From Ruminococcus sp. (GTDB lineage Bacteria; Bacillota; Clostridia; Oscillospirales; Ruminococcaceae), in the NCBI GenBank assembly GCA_014799785.1, contig JAAVHI010000106.1, forward strand, positions 1 to 44,178: a stretch of DNA of 44,178 bases, read 5' to 3'. The notes under the pieces are model-generated. The model made no database searches, was not told the origin of the DNA, and worked only from the letters and a program-made list of their open reading frames with translations. Position numbers and translations under genes: made by a program. The stretch's first letter is position 1. Each line of letters opens with the position of its first letter. This document shows, piece after piece, positions 23,936 through 33,203 of the stretch.

Positions 23936-25192
23936 ATGGCTCAAAATAAGGTATCTGCGCAGTTTTTCAGACAGCCTCGTTATTATAATGACTTTGCATG
24001 CATAGGCGGAAGCTGCCCTACGAGCTGTTGTTTCCAGTGGCGTGTCGACTGGACAAAGGAGGAGGTCGAGAAGCTAAAAAATGCTGATTGCTCGGAGCAT
24101 TTAAGAGAGCTTATTGACAGCTCATTCGCGGAAAACGACGAAAAATACAAGATCGTAATGGACGAAAAAAATAGGTGTCCCTTTCTTACAGAGGATAATT
24201 TCTGTTCCATTCAGCGCGAGCTTGGCGCGGAATATCTTTCTTACGTCTGTAGGACGTATCCGAGAAAACGCAAATTCAGCGGAAATGCAATTTTAAATTA
24301 CTGCCACACTTCATGCTATCCTATTATGGATACGCTTTGCAGAGACAGTGAATGTATGATCCTTGAAAATTTTCGTCCCAAAGCGAAAAAAAGCTTTCAA
24401 GCGGATATGGACAGCGAAGGAAATATCTTAAATCACCCTGAGCTTAAATATCGCCGCGAATTATTTGAATTATTCTATGAGGTAATTTCCGACAATTCTT
24501 ACAGCGTTGAAACTGCCGTAACATTAGGCGCTGTTGCGGCGCAAAGCATTTCAAGGCTTGTTGAAAACGGAGCATATGACAAGATACCGGACAACATTTC
24601 CGCCCTTAAAAAACAGCTTAAAAACCCTGCTCAGATAAAAAAGCTTGAAGAGCTTAAACCGAATTATGCGATAAAGCTGGGATTTGCCAAAAAGTTTAAC
24701 GATATCATCTTAAAGTCGAATATGATAAATTTTATCAGCGAAAACAACGCACTGATTGCCGACAAATACGACGAGGGCATGAGCAGATTTAACGCGGCAT
24801 TTGCCGAGAGACCTTTTGCTCTCAGAAATATTGCGTTAAATTTACTGTTGGAGCTGGAAATACCGTTCTGGAACAAGGATTACAGCATTTTTGAAAATTA
24901 CTGCTATTATGCTGCAGCTATCGCAATGGTAAAGCTTACAGCGGCAGTAGTATTCAATTCACAAACTGCAGTAACTCCTATGGTCACTGGCAGCGGCAAG
25001 GCTTCCGAGGCAGTCAAAAATCTAAAAATATCTTTTAAGGTCGTAACGGATCCCGAGCATGAGTTTAAGACCAGGATAGCGTATATAGACCGCTTTTTGG
25101 CTCATGACAACAATAAAATCCAAGCTATTCTTGATATGTATAAGGAGCTTAATTGTATGTCGCCCGCGTACATAGCTTTAATTGTTAAGTAG
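23936..25192 (+). CDS. FliB-type (flagellin lysine-N-methylase family) Cys-cluster protein
   Basis: A 418-residue protein from ATG 23936 (AAAGGA 12 nt upstream; ATG 23915 is the alternative). The N-terminal half carries the family's metal-cluster cysteines: CIGGSCPTSCC (Cys22, 27, 31, 32), RCPFL...NFC, YVCRTYPR and NYCHTSC. The C-terminal half is helical and matches the protein at 15251-16225. FliB in Salmonella is needed for methylation of flagellin lysines; many non-flagellated Clostridia carry homologues whose substrate is unknown. No flagellar gene is present in the window, so the flagellin link should not be assumed here. The stop TAG is part of the rarA ribosome-binding site (TAGGAG), indicating an operon. 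Confidence 0.87.
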   Translation: MAQNKVSAQFFRQPRYYNDFACIGGSCPTSCCFQWRVDWTKEEVEKLKNADCSEHLRELIDSSFAENDEKYKIVMDEKNRCPFLTEDNFCSIQRELGAEYLSYVCRTYPRKRKFSGNAILNYCHTSCYPIMDTLCRDSECMILENFRPKAKKSFQADMDSEGNILNHPELKYRRELFELFYEVISDNSYSVETAVTLGAVAAQSISRLVENGAYDKIPDNISALKKQLKNPAQIKKLEELKPNYAIKLGFAKKFNDIILKSNMINFISENNALIADKYDEGMSRFNAAFAERPFALRNIALNLLLELEIPFWNKDYSIFENYCYYAAAIAMVKLTAAVVFNSQTAVTPMVTGSGKASEAVKNLKISFKVVTDPEHEFKTRIAYIDRFLAHDNNKIQAILDMYKELNCMSPAYIALIVK

Positions 25193-25202
25193 GAGTGTTG
25201 AT

Positions 25203-26474
25203 ATGAACGCACCTCTTGCGGACAGGATACGTCCGAAAACTCTTGACGACGTGGTGGGACAGTCCCACATTCTGGGCGAGGGAAAGCCTTTGCGCAGAAT
25301 TATCGAAAACGGACAGATACCTAACATGATCTTCTACGGAAGTTCCGGTGTGGGAAAAACCACCGTCGCGCGCATTATTGCGGAAAATACCCATATGAAG
25401 CTCCATAAGCTGAACGGCACGTCCGCGTCAATTTCCGACATTAAGGACGTTATCGCCGACACAAACACGCTGGACGGCGTGAACGGCGTGCTTCTATATC
25501 TGGACGAGATACAATACCTTAACAAAAAACAGCAGCAGTCCCTGCTTGAATACATCGAAAACGGACAGATAACCCTTATCGCTTCCACAACGGAAAACCC
25601 GTATTTTTATGTCTATAACGCAATAATCAGCCGCTCCACGGTGTTTGAGTTCAAGCCAATAACCGCCGAGGAGCTTGTCCCCGCGATCAGCAGAGCGTTC
25701 CGTATCGCCGCGGACGAGCTTGGCATAAAGGTCAAGGTGGAAAAAGGCGCCGTGGAGCACATTGCCCGCGGCTGCGGCGGAGACGTGCGGAAATCAATAA
25801 ACACCGCGGAGCTGTGCGTTCTGTCGGCGGCAAGCGGCGCGGGTGAGATCGTCATAAAAAAGGAGACCGCCGAGGCTCTGACGCAGCGCAGCAATATGCG
25901 ATACGACCGCGACGGCGATTCCCACTATGATATTTTATCGGCTTTGCAGAAGTCTATACGCGGCTCGGACGAAAACGCCGCTCTCCACTATGCTGCAAGG
26001 CTTATCGAGGCGGGTGACATTATTTCCCTGTCAAGGCGGCTGCTGGTAATTGCCGCCGAGGATATCGGTCTTGCATATCCGCAGGCTATACCGATTGTTA
26101 AAGCGTGCGTGGACAGCGCGATGCAGCTTGGTCTGCCCGAAGCGCGGCTTCCGCTGGGAGACGCGGTTATCCTGCTTGCCACAGCGCCGAAATCCAATTC
26201 GGGAATAAACGCGATAGACGCCGCTTTGGAGGACGTCCGCACACGGGAGTGCGGAGATTTCCCCCGCCATCTGCAAAACAAGCATTTTGACGGCGAGGGC
26301 GCGGCAGTCAAGGGACAGCATTATCTGTACCCCCACAATTTCCCCAACCACTATGTTGAACAGCAGTATCTCCCCGACCCTATCAAGGACAGGGTGTACT
26401 ACGAATACGGCGACAACAAGACCGAGCAGGCGGCAAAGCAGTACTGGGATAAGATAAAGTCAGATCGCCGTTAA
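25203..26474 (+). CDS. rarA: Replication-associated recombination protein A (RarA/MgsA AAA+ ATPase)
   Basis: A 423-residue protein; the start ATG 25203 has AGGAG 7 nt upstream. The N-terminal RPKTLDDVVGQSHILGEGKPL is typical. The AAA+ core has Walker A GSSGVGKTT, Walker B LYLDEIQYLNKKQQ, sensor 1 STTENP, and GGDVRKSINTAEL. The C-terminal MgsA domain (DENAALHYAARLIEAGD, AAEDIGLAYPQA, QYLPD) completes a full-length family member. RarA acts at stalled replication forks. Its gene overlaps functionally with the upstream FliB-type gene through the shared stop/SD. Confidence 0.96.
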   Translation: MNAPLADRIRPKTLDDVVGQSHILGEGKPLRRIIENGQIPNMIFYGSSGVGKTTVARIIAENTHMKLHKLNGTSASISDIKDVIADTNTLDGVNGVLLYLDEIQYLNKKQQQSLLEYIENGQITLIASTTENPYFYVYNAIISRSTVFEFKPITAEELVPAISRAFRIAADELGIKVKVEKGAVEHIARGCGGDVRKSINTAELCVLSAASGAGEIVIKKETAEALTQRSNMRYDRDGDSHYDILSALQKSIRGSDENAALHYAARLIEAGDIISLSRRLLVIAAEDIGLAYPQAIPIVKACVDSAMQLGLPEARLPLGDAVILLATAPKSNSGINAIDAALEDVRTRECGDFPRHLQNKHFDGEGAAVKGQHYLYPHNFPNHYVEQQYLPDPIKDRVYYEYGDNKTEQAAKQYWDKIKSDRR

Positions 26475-26504
26475 ATTTTGTAAAAAATAGTGAAATACTG
26501 ACCC

Positions 26505-26599
26505 GCCCCCTTGAGGGGGCTAAATAAAGTTACAAATTTTAGTATTTTACTGCGGGGGTGACTAAGCCTGCGGGGGCTCCCCGCCGCGGGGCTCCCCGC
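26505..26599. repeat. GC-rich hairpins between convergent rarA and S1 genes
   Basis: GCCCCCTTGAGGGGGC (26505-26520), then GCGGGGGCTCCCCGC (26570-26584) and GCGGGGCTCCCCGC (26586-26599), the last abutting the S1 gene stop. An AGTGAAATACT/AGTATTTTACT pair (about 26479-26551) brackets the first part. They can terminate both convergent genes; the GC-rich pattern resembles the element at 43955-44175 in style, not in sequence. Confidence 0.55.
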
Positions 26600-27544
26600 T
26601 TAAAAGCGGCTTTCAATTATTTTTGAGGACTGGTCGGGAGAATATTTCCAGTATGACAGCCGTCCCTCGGTAATAAAATATTCGGGAGGACGGTGAATGT
26701 GCGCGCCGCTGAAAACGTCCACAATAATAAGCTTGACCTTCATTTTTTCGGGGATAAGCGCTTTTATGTAAACGCTTGCGTTCTGCCCCACGGACACGCC
26801 CTCCTTCGGCTCGGCAAGTCCCGCCAGATTTGGCGCAAGCTCAACGAAGATACCGTAATCCTCTACGCTTCGGATTATTCCCGACACCGTTTCGCCGTAG
26901 TTGAAGCGGGCGGCGTTCTCCTCCCAAGTGCCGAGAAGCTCCTTGTGAGAGAGCCATACTCTGCCGCCGCTTACCTCCTTGATGATAACGTGGATATCCT
27001 GTCCCGCCTGAAAACGGTCGGAGGGGTGGGATATCCTTGAAACAGATATCGCGTCTATCGGTATCAGGGACGGTATGCCGCAGCCTATGTCCACAAACGC
27101 GCCGAACTGTTCGAGATGAGTGACGCGGGCGGGAATTATGTCCCCCGGAGAAAGGCGGGAAATGAAATTCTCCATGCATTCCTGCTGAACTTCGCGGCGG
27201 GACAGCATAGCGGTATAGCTTCCCGAATCGTTTTTCCGTATCTGCTTTATCTTGAAGCAGACGGGCTTGTTGACCCTTGTGATAAGGGCGATATCCTTTG
27301 TGGTACCGTCGGCAATTCCGAGAGCGCCCTCGTCGTGAGGGATAATTCCCGCGCAGACTGCACACCCCGCAGAGCCTGCGCAGGGAAATTCCACATGGAG
27401 ATTATGGTCGCTGTCGCACATTGTGACCCGCGCTTCGAGTATTTTCTCCTGAGCCATAGCCTCCTGCAAAGCGAAAATTGATCTTATGCTGTTCTGGTTG
27501 TCGGGCGACATGAAAAGCGCGCCCTCCGGATAGTAATTACTCAT
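26600..27544 (-). CDS. S1-domain RNA-binding protein (RpsA-like)
   Basis: A 314-residue protein; the start ATG 27544 follows GGGAGG. The N-terminal 120 residues contain a Cys-rich turn (CAGSAGCAVCAG). They are followed by two S1/OB domains: about 130-200 (GDIIPARVTHLEQFGAFVDIG, WLSHKELLGTWEEN) and about 210-275 (GETVSGIIRSVEDYGIFVELAP). Clostridial S1-like proteins of this kind replace or supplement ribosomal protein S1 in mRNA binding. It is cotranscribed with the small upstream gene (70-nt gap). Confidence 0.88.
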   Translation of the reverse strand: MSNYYPEGALFMSPDNQNSIRSIFALQEAMAQEKILEARVTMCDSDHNLHVEFPCAGSAGCAVCAGIIPHDEGALGIADGTTKDIALITRVNKPVCFKIKQIRKNDSGSYTAMLSRREVQQECMENFISRLSPGDIIPARVTHLEQFGAFVDIGCGIPSLIPIDAISVSRISHPSDRFQAGQDIHVIIKEVSGGRVWLSHKELLGTWEENAARFNYGETVSGIIRSVEDYGIFVELAPNLAGLAEPKEGVSVGQNASVYIKALIPEKMKVKLIIVDVFSGAHIHRPPEYFITEGRLSYWKYSPDQSSKIIESRF

Positions 27545-27614
27545 TTTGTACCTCCCGAGTTTTGATTGAATTTTATCCGCTTTTCAATCTTATGCGGAGG
27601 TCAAAAGGGATATT

Positions 27615-27962
27615 CTATAATTTGGAAATGTTTCTGCCGCCGTGGGCGATAATAATTTTTGACACGACCGGGTAGTCCTCCTTGCGGCAGACCACTTCGA
27701 GGATATGGTCGTTGTGAAGATAGTCGGCCTGCCTGCTGAGGTCTTCGCTGAGAGAAAATTCCGAGGGGGTATAGATGGGCATGGAGTAGGTCGGCGTTGT
27801 GGAAACGATGTTATAGGCCGAAAAAACGTTGAGACCCACATTTCCGTAGGAGGGGTAACGCTCCTTGGTGGAAATGCTCGAAAGCGGAGATATGGCTCTT
27901 TTTACAGCTCCCGCGGCGAAATCCGCGCTGTCGGGAGAATCGAAGCTTGCAATTATTTTCAT
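27615..27962 (-). CDS. Small conserved-type protein of unknown function
   Basis: A 115-residue protein; ATG 27962 follows AGAAAGG. It starts with a strand-helix pattern (MKIIASFDSPDSADFAAGAV) and ends with another (HILEVVCRKEDYPVVSKIII, then AHGG), as in small ferredoxin-like or YflT-like folds. The middle is rich in Ser/Thr/Tyr/Pro. No motif allows a function. It lies directly upstream of the S1-domain gene in the same direction and is divergent from the DUF951 gene. Confidence 0.7.
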   Translation of the reverse strand: MKIIASFDSPDSADFAAGAVKRAISPLSSISTKERYPSYGNVGLNVFSAYNIVSTTPTYSMPIYTPSEFSLSEDLSRQADYLHNDHILEVVCRKEDYPVVSKIIIAHGGRNISKL

Positions 27963-28087
27963 GGTCGGTTTACCTTTCTTTTTTGATTACAGATTAGTAT
28001 TGTTTGTGCATATCGCTGATTTTTCAGCGTATTTTTCACGTCTTTGTATAGTTTGTTTTAATTTTCTGAAAATATTGCAGAAAATAA

Positions 28088-28117
28088 TTGCCTTTGCACG
28101 GTAAAATGTGGTATAAT
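28088..28117 (+). promoter_or_regulatory. Sigma-A promoter of the DUF951-prfA run
   Basis: TTGCCT (28088-28093), 18 nt, TATAAT (28112-28117), 36 nt before the DUF951 ATG. It is the only clear promoter seen before the long rightward gene run up to the terminator at 34513. Confidence 0.68.
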
Positions 28118-28152
28118 ATACTTTGATTTCTTAACTTGGAAAGGACATTTTT

Positions 28153-28347
28153 ATGGACGTTCGCCCGAATGATATTCTGGTAATGAAAAAGAAACACCCC
28201 TGCGGAAGCTCCCGTATGCTCGTGCTGAGATCGGGTATGGATTTCAAGCTTCGGTGCGACGGGTGCGGACACGAGTTTATGATTCCCAGAAGCAAGATAG
28301 AGAAAAATATAAAGTCCGTTGAACGGGCAAACGACGGAGAAGCTTAG
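28153..28347 (+). CDS. DUF951 family protein
   Basis: A 64-residue protein; ATG follows GGAAAGGA. It begins with [18 protein letters not shown] and ends with [21 protein letters not shown]. The single Cys plus CxxC suggests a small metal-binding or OB-like fold, matching the widespread Firmicutes DUF951 family of unknown function. It is often found near translation or chromosome-partition genes; here it precedes prfA by 46 nt. Confidence 0.9.
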   Translation: MDVRPNDILVMKKKHPCGSSRMLVLRSGMDFKLRCDGCGHEFMIPRSKIEKNIKSVERANDGEA

Positions 28348-28393
28348 CGGTTCTGTACGCTTTAATGGAATTTTAGTACAGGAGGAAATCCCA

Positions 28394-29479
28394 ATGTTTG
28401 AAAAATTAGAGCTCACAGAGCAGAAATACGAGGAGATCAGCAATAAGCTTACAGACCCCGAGGTTATAAGCGACAACAAGCTTTACGCGTCTCTGATGAA
28501 AGAATACAAGAACCTTACTCCCGTTGTGGAGAAGTACCGCGAGTATGTGAAGTGCAAAAAGACAATGGAGGACGCGAAAGAGCTTCTGGACGAGGCGGGC
28601 GGCGACAAGGAAATGAAAGAGCTTGCCCAGCTTGAATTTGACGAGAGCAGAGAGGCTCTGGAAACCCTGAACGAGGAGCTGAAGATACTGTTGCTCCCCA
28701 AAGACCCCAACGACGACAAGAACGTTATCATAGAGATACGCGGCGGCGCGGGCGGCGAGGAGGCTTCCCTTTTTGCAGGTTCGCTTTACCGTATGTACAC
28801 CATGTACGCCGAGGCTCGCCGCTGGAAAACCGAGATACTCAATTCCAACGAGACCGAGCTTGGCGGCTTCAAGGAGGTAAGCTTCTCGGTGGAGGGCGAC
28901 GGCGCGTATTCCCGCTTCAAATACGAAAGCGGTGTACACCGTGTTCAGAGAGTTCCCGAAACCGAGTCACAGGGACGCATTCACACCTCCACGGTAACGG
29001 TTGCGGTGCTTGCGGAAGCGGATGAGGTGGAGCTGGAGATCGCTCCCACCGATCTGAAAATAGACGTGTTCCGCGCTTCGGGCGCAGGCGGTCAGCACAT
29101 CAACAAGACCGAATCCGCTGTTCGTATAACACATCTTCCCACAGGCGTTGTGGTTGAGTGTCAGGACGAACGCAGCCAGCACAAAAACAAGGACAAGGCT
29201 ATGAAGATACTTCGGTCAAGGCTGTACGAGGCCTTGCTGGAGGAACAGAACGACAAGATAGCTTCGGAAAGAAAGTCCCAGGTCGGCACGGGAAACCGCT
29301 CCGAGCGTATCAGGACTTACAATTTCCCCGAAAGCCGCGTTACCGACCACAGGATCGGTCTTACGCTGTATCGGCTCGAAAGTATTTTAAACGGCAGTCT
29401 GGACGAGGTTATAGACGCTCTTGCCACCGCGGATCAGGCGGCGAAGCTGTCGGCACAGCTTACTCAGGAGGACGCATAA
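28394..29479 (+). CDS. prfA: Peptide chain release factor 1
   Basis: A 361-residue protein; ATG 28394 follows AGGAGG. It terminates translation at UAA/UAG. The helical N-terminal domain, the catalytic GGQ loop ([15 protein letters not shown], near residue 230) and the codon-recognition segment are present; the usual PAT/PVT tripeptide reads PET in [10 protein letters not shown]. The stop codon is directly followed by the GTG of the next gene, and the SD of that gene lies inside prfA. Confidence 0.98.
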   Translation: MFEKLELTEQKYEEISNKLTDPEVISDNKLYASLMKEYKNLTPVVEKYREYVKCKKTMEDAKELLDEAGGDKEMKELAQLEFDESREALETLNEELKILLLPKDPNDDKNVIIEIRGGAGGEEASLFAGSLYRMYTMYAEARRWKTEILNSNETELGGFKEVSFSVEGDGAYSRFKYESGVHRVQRVPETESQGRIHTSTVTVAVLAEADEVELEIAPTDLKIDVFRASGAGGQHINKTESAVRITHLPTGVVVECQDERSQHKNKDKAMKILRSRLYEALLEEQNDKIASERKSQVGTGNRSERIRTYNFPESRVTDHRIGLTLYRLESILNGSLDEVIDALATADQAAKLSAQLTQEDA

Positions 29480-30499
29480 GTGGACTACAGTTACAGTACA
29501 AAGCTTTTGGGAACCTCCGAGGAGGAGCTTCGCTATGCGGCGGGACTTCTTGCCCGCGGCGAGATAGTGGGTATGCCGACGGAAACGGTGTACGGACTTG
29601 CCGCAGACGCGGAAAATCCCCGTGCGGTGGAGAGGATATTTGCCGCAAAGGGCAGACCCCAGGACAACCCGCTTATCGTTCATATTGCGAATATTGCGCA
29701 GCTTGAGGAATACGCGCACAGCATTCCCGCTATCGCCTACAGGCTGGCGGAAAAATTCTGGCCGGGACCGCTTACTATGGTTCTGCCGAAAAAAGAAAAA
29801 ATTCCCGACATTACAAGCGCGGGACTTAATACGGTGGGGATAAGAATGCCCTGCCATAAAGCGGCGAAAAGTCTTATCAGATACAGCGGAAAGGCGCTTG
29901 CCGCTCCGTCGGCAAATCTTTCGGGAAGTCCAAGTCCCACCGAAGCCGCCCACGTTATGGCGGACATGGACGGACGTATCCCTGCGGTGGTTGACGGGGG
30001 AAGCTGTCCCGTTGGTGTGGAAAGCACGGTGATTTCCTTTGAGGGAGACGCGGTAAGGATACTGCGACCCGGATTCGTTTCGTCGGAGGAGCTGTCCGAA
30101 TGGGCGGAGGTCATACATGACAAGCACATTACCGAAGCCGCCGCAGAGGGTGAAAAGGTGCTTTCACCCGGAATGAAGTATAAGCATTATTCGCCGAAAG
30201 CGAACGTTGTGATAGTGGACGGCAGTGAAGAGCAGTACCTCGATTATGTAAATCATCAAGTTGTGGACGGAGCCTGCGCGATGCTTTTCGGAAGTGAAGC
30301 GGACAGGTGCATGATACCCCATATTGCCTACGGAGACACCTCCGAGGAACAGGCGGCGAAGCTTTTTGCCGTCCTGAGAAAGCTTGACGATATCGGCGCG
30401 GAGCAGGTCTACGCGCGTATGCCCTCAACGGAGGGCGTGGGACTTGCGGTCTATAACCGTCTGCTGAGGGCGGCGGGATTTGAGATCATCAAGCCTTAA
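29480..30499 (+). CDS. Threonylcarbamoyl-AMP synthase (Sua5/YwlC type)
   Basis: A 339-residue protein starting at GTG 29480, immediately after the prfA stop, with AGGAGG 8 nt upstream. It makes threonylcarbamoyl-AMP from Thr, bicarbonate and ATP for the t6A37 modification of tRNAs. The YrdC domain shows MPTETVYGLAADA, KGRPQDNPLIVHI and APSANLSGSPSPT. The C-terminal Sua5 domain (about 210-339), joined by a linker with PGMKYKHYSPKA, makes it the long Sua5 form rather than short TsaC. The prfA-sua5 pairing is common in Firmicutes. Confidence 0.95.
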   Translation: MDYSYSTKLLGTSEEELRYAAGLLARGEIVGMPTETVYGLAADAENPRAVERIFAAKGRPQDNPLIVHIANIAQLEEYAHSIPAIAYRLAEKFWPGPLTMVLPKKEKIPDITSAGLNTVGIRMPCHKAAKSLIRYSGKALAAPSANLSGSPSPTEAAHVMADMDGRIPAVVDGGSCPVGVESTVISFEGDAVRILRPGFVSSEELSEWAEVIHDKHITEAAAEGEKVLSPGMKYKHYSPKANVVIVDGSEEQYLDYVNHQVVDGACAMLFGSEADRCMIPHIAYGDTSEEQAAKLFAVLRKLDDIGAEQVYARMPSTEGVGLAVYNRLLRAAGFEIIKP

Positions 30500-30543
30500 C
30501 AGAATTTTTTTGACAAAACAGAAACGTGAAAGGAATGGAATGT

Positions 30544-31167
30544 ATGAGCGAAGCGGCCGAAGCGGCTGTAATTGGTCTGACGGGACAGAGCGGAGCGGGA
30601 AAAACTACGGTGTGTAAGGTGTTCGACGAAAAGGGCTTTGCAATAATCAACGCGGATAAGATAGCGCGGTCTGTTATGGAAAAGGGCTCGTCGTGCCTTG
30701 CTGAGGCGGCTGAGTGCTTCGGAAACGGTATACTGAACGAGGACGGAACTCTGAACAGGCAGAAGCTTGCGGACATTGTGTTCGGCGACCGTGAAAAGCT
30801 TACGCAGCTCAACGCGATCAGCTATCCGTACATAACTTCGGAAATACTGAAGATGATAAACAAGTACCGCGATGAAAACAGGAAGTATGTGCTTATCGAC
30901 GCTCCCACGCTTTTTGAGAGCAGGGCGGACGATTTCTGCGACCTTATCATAAGCGTTACCGCTCCCGAAAAGCTTAGGACGGAGAGGATTGCCGCAAGAG
31001 ACGGTCTTACAGACGAGCAGATAAAGGAGAGATTTTCGTCCCAGCACACCGAGGAATTTTTCATTAACCATTCCGATTTTATAATAAAGAACAACAAATC
31101 CGTCAGCGAGCTTATCGAAAAGGCGGAGGAGGTTGCCGAAAAGGTCAAGGAGTACTACAATGCTTAA
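30544..31167 (+). CDS. coaE: Dephospho-CoA kinase
   Basis: A 207-residue P-loop kinase that phosphorylates dephospho-CoA in the last step of CoA synthesis. Walker A GLTGQSGAGKTT lies near the N-terminus; IINADKIAR, LIDAPTLFES and the lid (ERIAARDGLTDEQIKERFSSQ) fit CoaE. ATG 30544 is chosen for its spacing to GAAAGGA (30528-30534); in-frame GTG 30526 and ATG 30535 lie closer to or inside the SD. Its 3' end overlaps the next gene by 8 nt. Confidence 0.93.
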   Translation: MSEAAEAAVIGLTGQSGAGKTTVCKVFDEKGFAIINADKIARSVMEKGSSCLAEAAECFGNGILNEDGTLNRQKLADIVFGDREKLTQLNAISYPYITSEILKMINKYRDENRKYVLIDAPTLFESRADDFCDLIISVTAPEKLRTERIAARDGLTDEQIKERFSSQHTEEFFINHSDFIIKNNKSVSELIEKAEEVAEKVKEYYNA

Positions 31168-31720
31168 AAAGCTTGGCGGCTTTCTTTTGATAATATTGGC
31201 CGGACTGATCATATGGACGGTCTGCAATATGGAAAACCTCAGCAAAAAATACGTTTATCCGATCAAGTACAGCGATTCCGTGGAGACCGCCTCACACGAA
31301 ACAGGGATAGACAAGTACCTGATTTACGCCGTTATCAAGACCGAGAGCAATTTCAATGCGGACGCGGAATCCGAGGTAGGCGCGCGTGGTCTTATGCAGC
31401 TTATGGAGGACGCGTTCGACTGGGTAAAGTTCCGCATGGAGGACGAGCGGGACGTGTGCTATGACGATATGTACGACCCATGCTGCAACATAGAGTACGG
31501 CAGCTTTCTGCTGAAGCTTCTTTATGAGGAGTACGGCGACGAGAGGACGGCTCTGGCGGCGTACCATTCGGGCAGAGGAAGCGTCAACGGCTGGCTGGAG
31601 GATAAAAGGTACAGCTCTGACGGGAAAACTCTCGATAAAATTCCCTCGGATACTACCGAGCATTACGTCAATAAGGTTATGACGGCTTACGAGGGGTATA
31701 CTAACTTATACTGTAACTAA
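31160..31720 (+). CDS. Membrane-anchored lytic transglycosylase (SLT domain)
   Basis: A 186-residue protein; ATG 31160 overlaps the coaE end and has AAGGAG 8 nt upstream. The N-terminal hydrophobic anchor (residues 4-22) is followed by an SLT lysozyme-like domain with the catalytic Glu in AVIKTESNFNADAESEVGAR, then GLMQLM, YGSFLLKLL and ALAAYHSGRGSVNGW. Such enzymes cut peptidoglycan glycan strands outside the membrane. Length is normal for the short Firmicutes coaE-linked form. Confidence 0.93.
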   Translation: MLKKLGGFLLIILAGLIIWTVCNMENLSKKYVYPIKYSDSVETASHETGIDKYLIYAVIKTESNFNADAESEVGARGLMQLMEDAFDWVKFRMEDERDVCYDDMYDPCCNIEYGSFLLKLLYEEYGDERTALAAYHSGRGSVNGWLEDKRYSSDGKTLDKIPSDTTEHYVNKVMTAYEGYTNLYCN

Positions 31721-31742
31721 ATTAGCGAAAGGATTGATAGAT

Positions 31743-33146
31743 ATGTCAAAGGAAAAATCAAAGGCGGAGCTTCTCAAGGAGCAGCTTTTTATGGAGAAAA
31801 AACACGCGGCTTTAGTTATGTCCGAGGCGGAAATTGCGGCGTGCGACGATTTCTGTGAAAGCTACAAGGATTTTCTGGACAGCTCCAAGACCGAGCGTGA
31901 GGCTGCAAAGACTGCAATTACTCTTGCAAAAGAGGAGGGCTTCAAGGAGTACACCGCGGGTATGCCCCTTAAAGCGGGAGACAAGATTTATTACTGCAAC
32001 CGCGGCAAGGCGGTCATTCTGGCGGTGATCGGAACCGAGCCTGCCGAAAAGGGCGTACATCTTGCGGCGGCGCACATTGATTCTCCCAGACTTGACCTTA
32101 AACAAAATCCCCTTTACGAGGACAACGATATCGCTCTTTTCAAGACCCATTACTACGGCGGCATAAAGAAATATCAGTGGACTGCTATGCCTCTTGCGCT
32201 TCACGGCGTTGCCGTTAAAAAGGACGGCACAAAGGTTGAGCTTTGTATCGGCGAGGACGAGAACGATCCCGTATTCTTTGTGAGCGATCTTCTCCCCCAC
32301 CTTGCGCAGGAGCAGGTAAAGCGTACTCTTGCGGAGGGCATAAAGGGCGAGGAGCTTAACGTTGTCGTTGGTTCGAGACCTTTCCGCGATGATGATGTGA
32401 GCGAAAAGGTAAAGCTGAATATACTCGCGGTTCTGAATGAAAAGTACGGTCTGACCGAAGCGGACTTCCTTTCGGCTGAATTTGAGATGGTACCCGCGTT
32501 CAAGGCCAAGGACGTTGGCTTCGACAGAAGTCTTATCGGCTCTTACGGACACGACGACAGGGTCTGCGCCTACACTGCTCTGGAGGCTATCCTCGGCTGT
32601 GACAAGGTGAACAAGACCGCCGTTGTATGCCTTACCGACAAGGAGGAAACCGGCAGCGACGGCAATACGGGACTTTGCTCCGCGTACTTGAAAAACTTCC
32701 TTTACGACCTTGCGGACAGCTTCGGCGTAAAGGGCAGGACGCTTATTTCCAACACCGAGTGTCTTTCCGCGGACGTTAACGCGGCGTTCGACCCCACTTT
32801 CCCCGACGTTGTGGAGAAGCGCAACGCTGCTTTCCTGAACAAGGGCGTAGTCGTTACTAAGTTTACGGGAGCGAGAGGAAAGTCGGGAACCTCTGACGCG
32901 TCCGCTGAATTTGTGGGCAGAGTACGCGCTCTTATGGAAAATAATAACATTGTATGGCAGACAGGCGAGCTTGGCAAGGTAGACCTTGGCGGCGGCGGAA
33001 CTGTTGCTGCATATCTTGCAAACCTCGACATGGACGTTATCGACGTGGGCGTACCTGTTCTGGCAATGCACGCTCCCTACGAGATCGTGGCGAAAACGGA
33101 CGTCTACATGACCTACAAGGCGTTCTGCGCGTTCCTGAACGAATAA
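31743..33146 (+). CDS. M18-family aminopeptidase
   Basis: A 467-residue metalloaminopeptidase; ATG 31743 follows AAAGGA at 9 nt (an upstream TTG is rejected). Two-metal site residues are visible in AAAHIDSPRLDL, GSYGHDDRVCAYTALEA, LTDKEETGSDGNTG and VLAMHAPYEI. M18 enzymes release N-terminal, often acidic, residues from peptides in the cytoplasm. Length and motif order are complete. A strong GC hairpin (33152-33179) follows. Confidence 0.95.
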   Translation: MSKEKSKAELLKEQLFMEKKHAALVMSEAEIAACDDFCESYKDFLDSSKTEREAAKTAITLAKEEGFKEYTAGMPLKAGDKIYYCNRGKAVILAVIGTEPAEKGVHLAAAHIDSPRLDLKQNPLYEDNDIALFKTHYYGGIKKYQWTAMPLALHGVAVKKDGTKVELCIGEDENDPVFFVSDLLPHLAQEQVKRTLAEGIKGEELNVVVGSRPFRDDDVSEKVKLNILAVLNEKYGLTEADFLSAEFEMVPAFKAKDVGFDRSLIGSYGHDDRVCAYTALEAILGCDKVNKTAVVCLTDKEETGSDGNTGLCSAYLKNFLYDLADSFGVKGRTLISNTECLSADVNAAFDPTFPDVVEKRNAAFLNKGVVVTKFTGARGKSGTSDASAEFVGRVRALMENNNIVWQTGELGKVDLGGGGTVAAYLANLDMDVIDVGVPVLAMHAPYEIVAKTDVYMTYKAFCAFLNE

Positions 33147-33151
33147 GCTTT

Positions 33152-33179
33152 GTCGGCGGACGGGTTGCTGTCCGCCGAC
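33152..33179. terminator. GC-rich hairpin after the aminopeptidase gene
   Basis: GTCGGCGGAC (33152-33161) and GTCCGCCGAC (33170-33179) form a perfect 10-bp stem with an 8-nt loop. No T-run follows (CGCTTCGCTTT), so it may stabilise or partly terminate the transcript rather than fully stop it. Confidence 0.5.
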
Positions 33180-33203
33180 CGCTTCGCTTTAAGGAGTGAT
33201 ATT

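Noticed and set aside
31812..33071. 419-codon open frame on the minus strand
   Set aside because: Antisense to the M18 aminopeptidase; no start signal or family resemblance.
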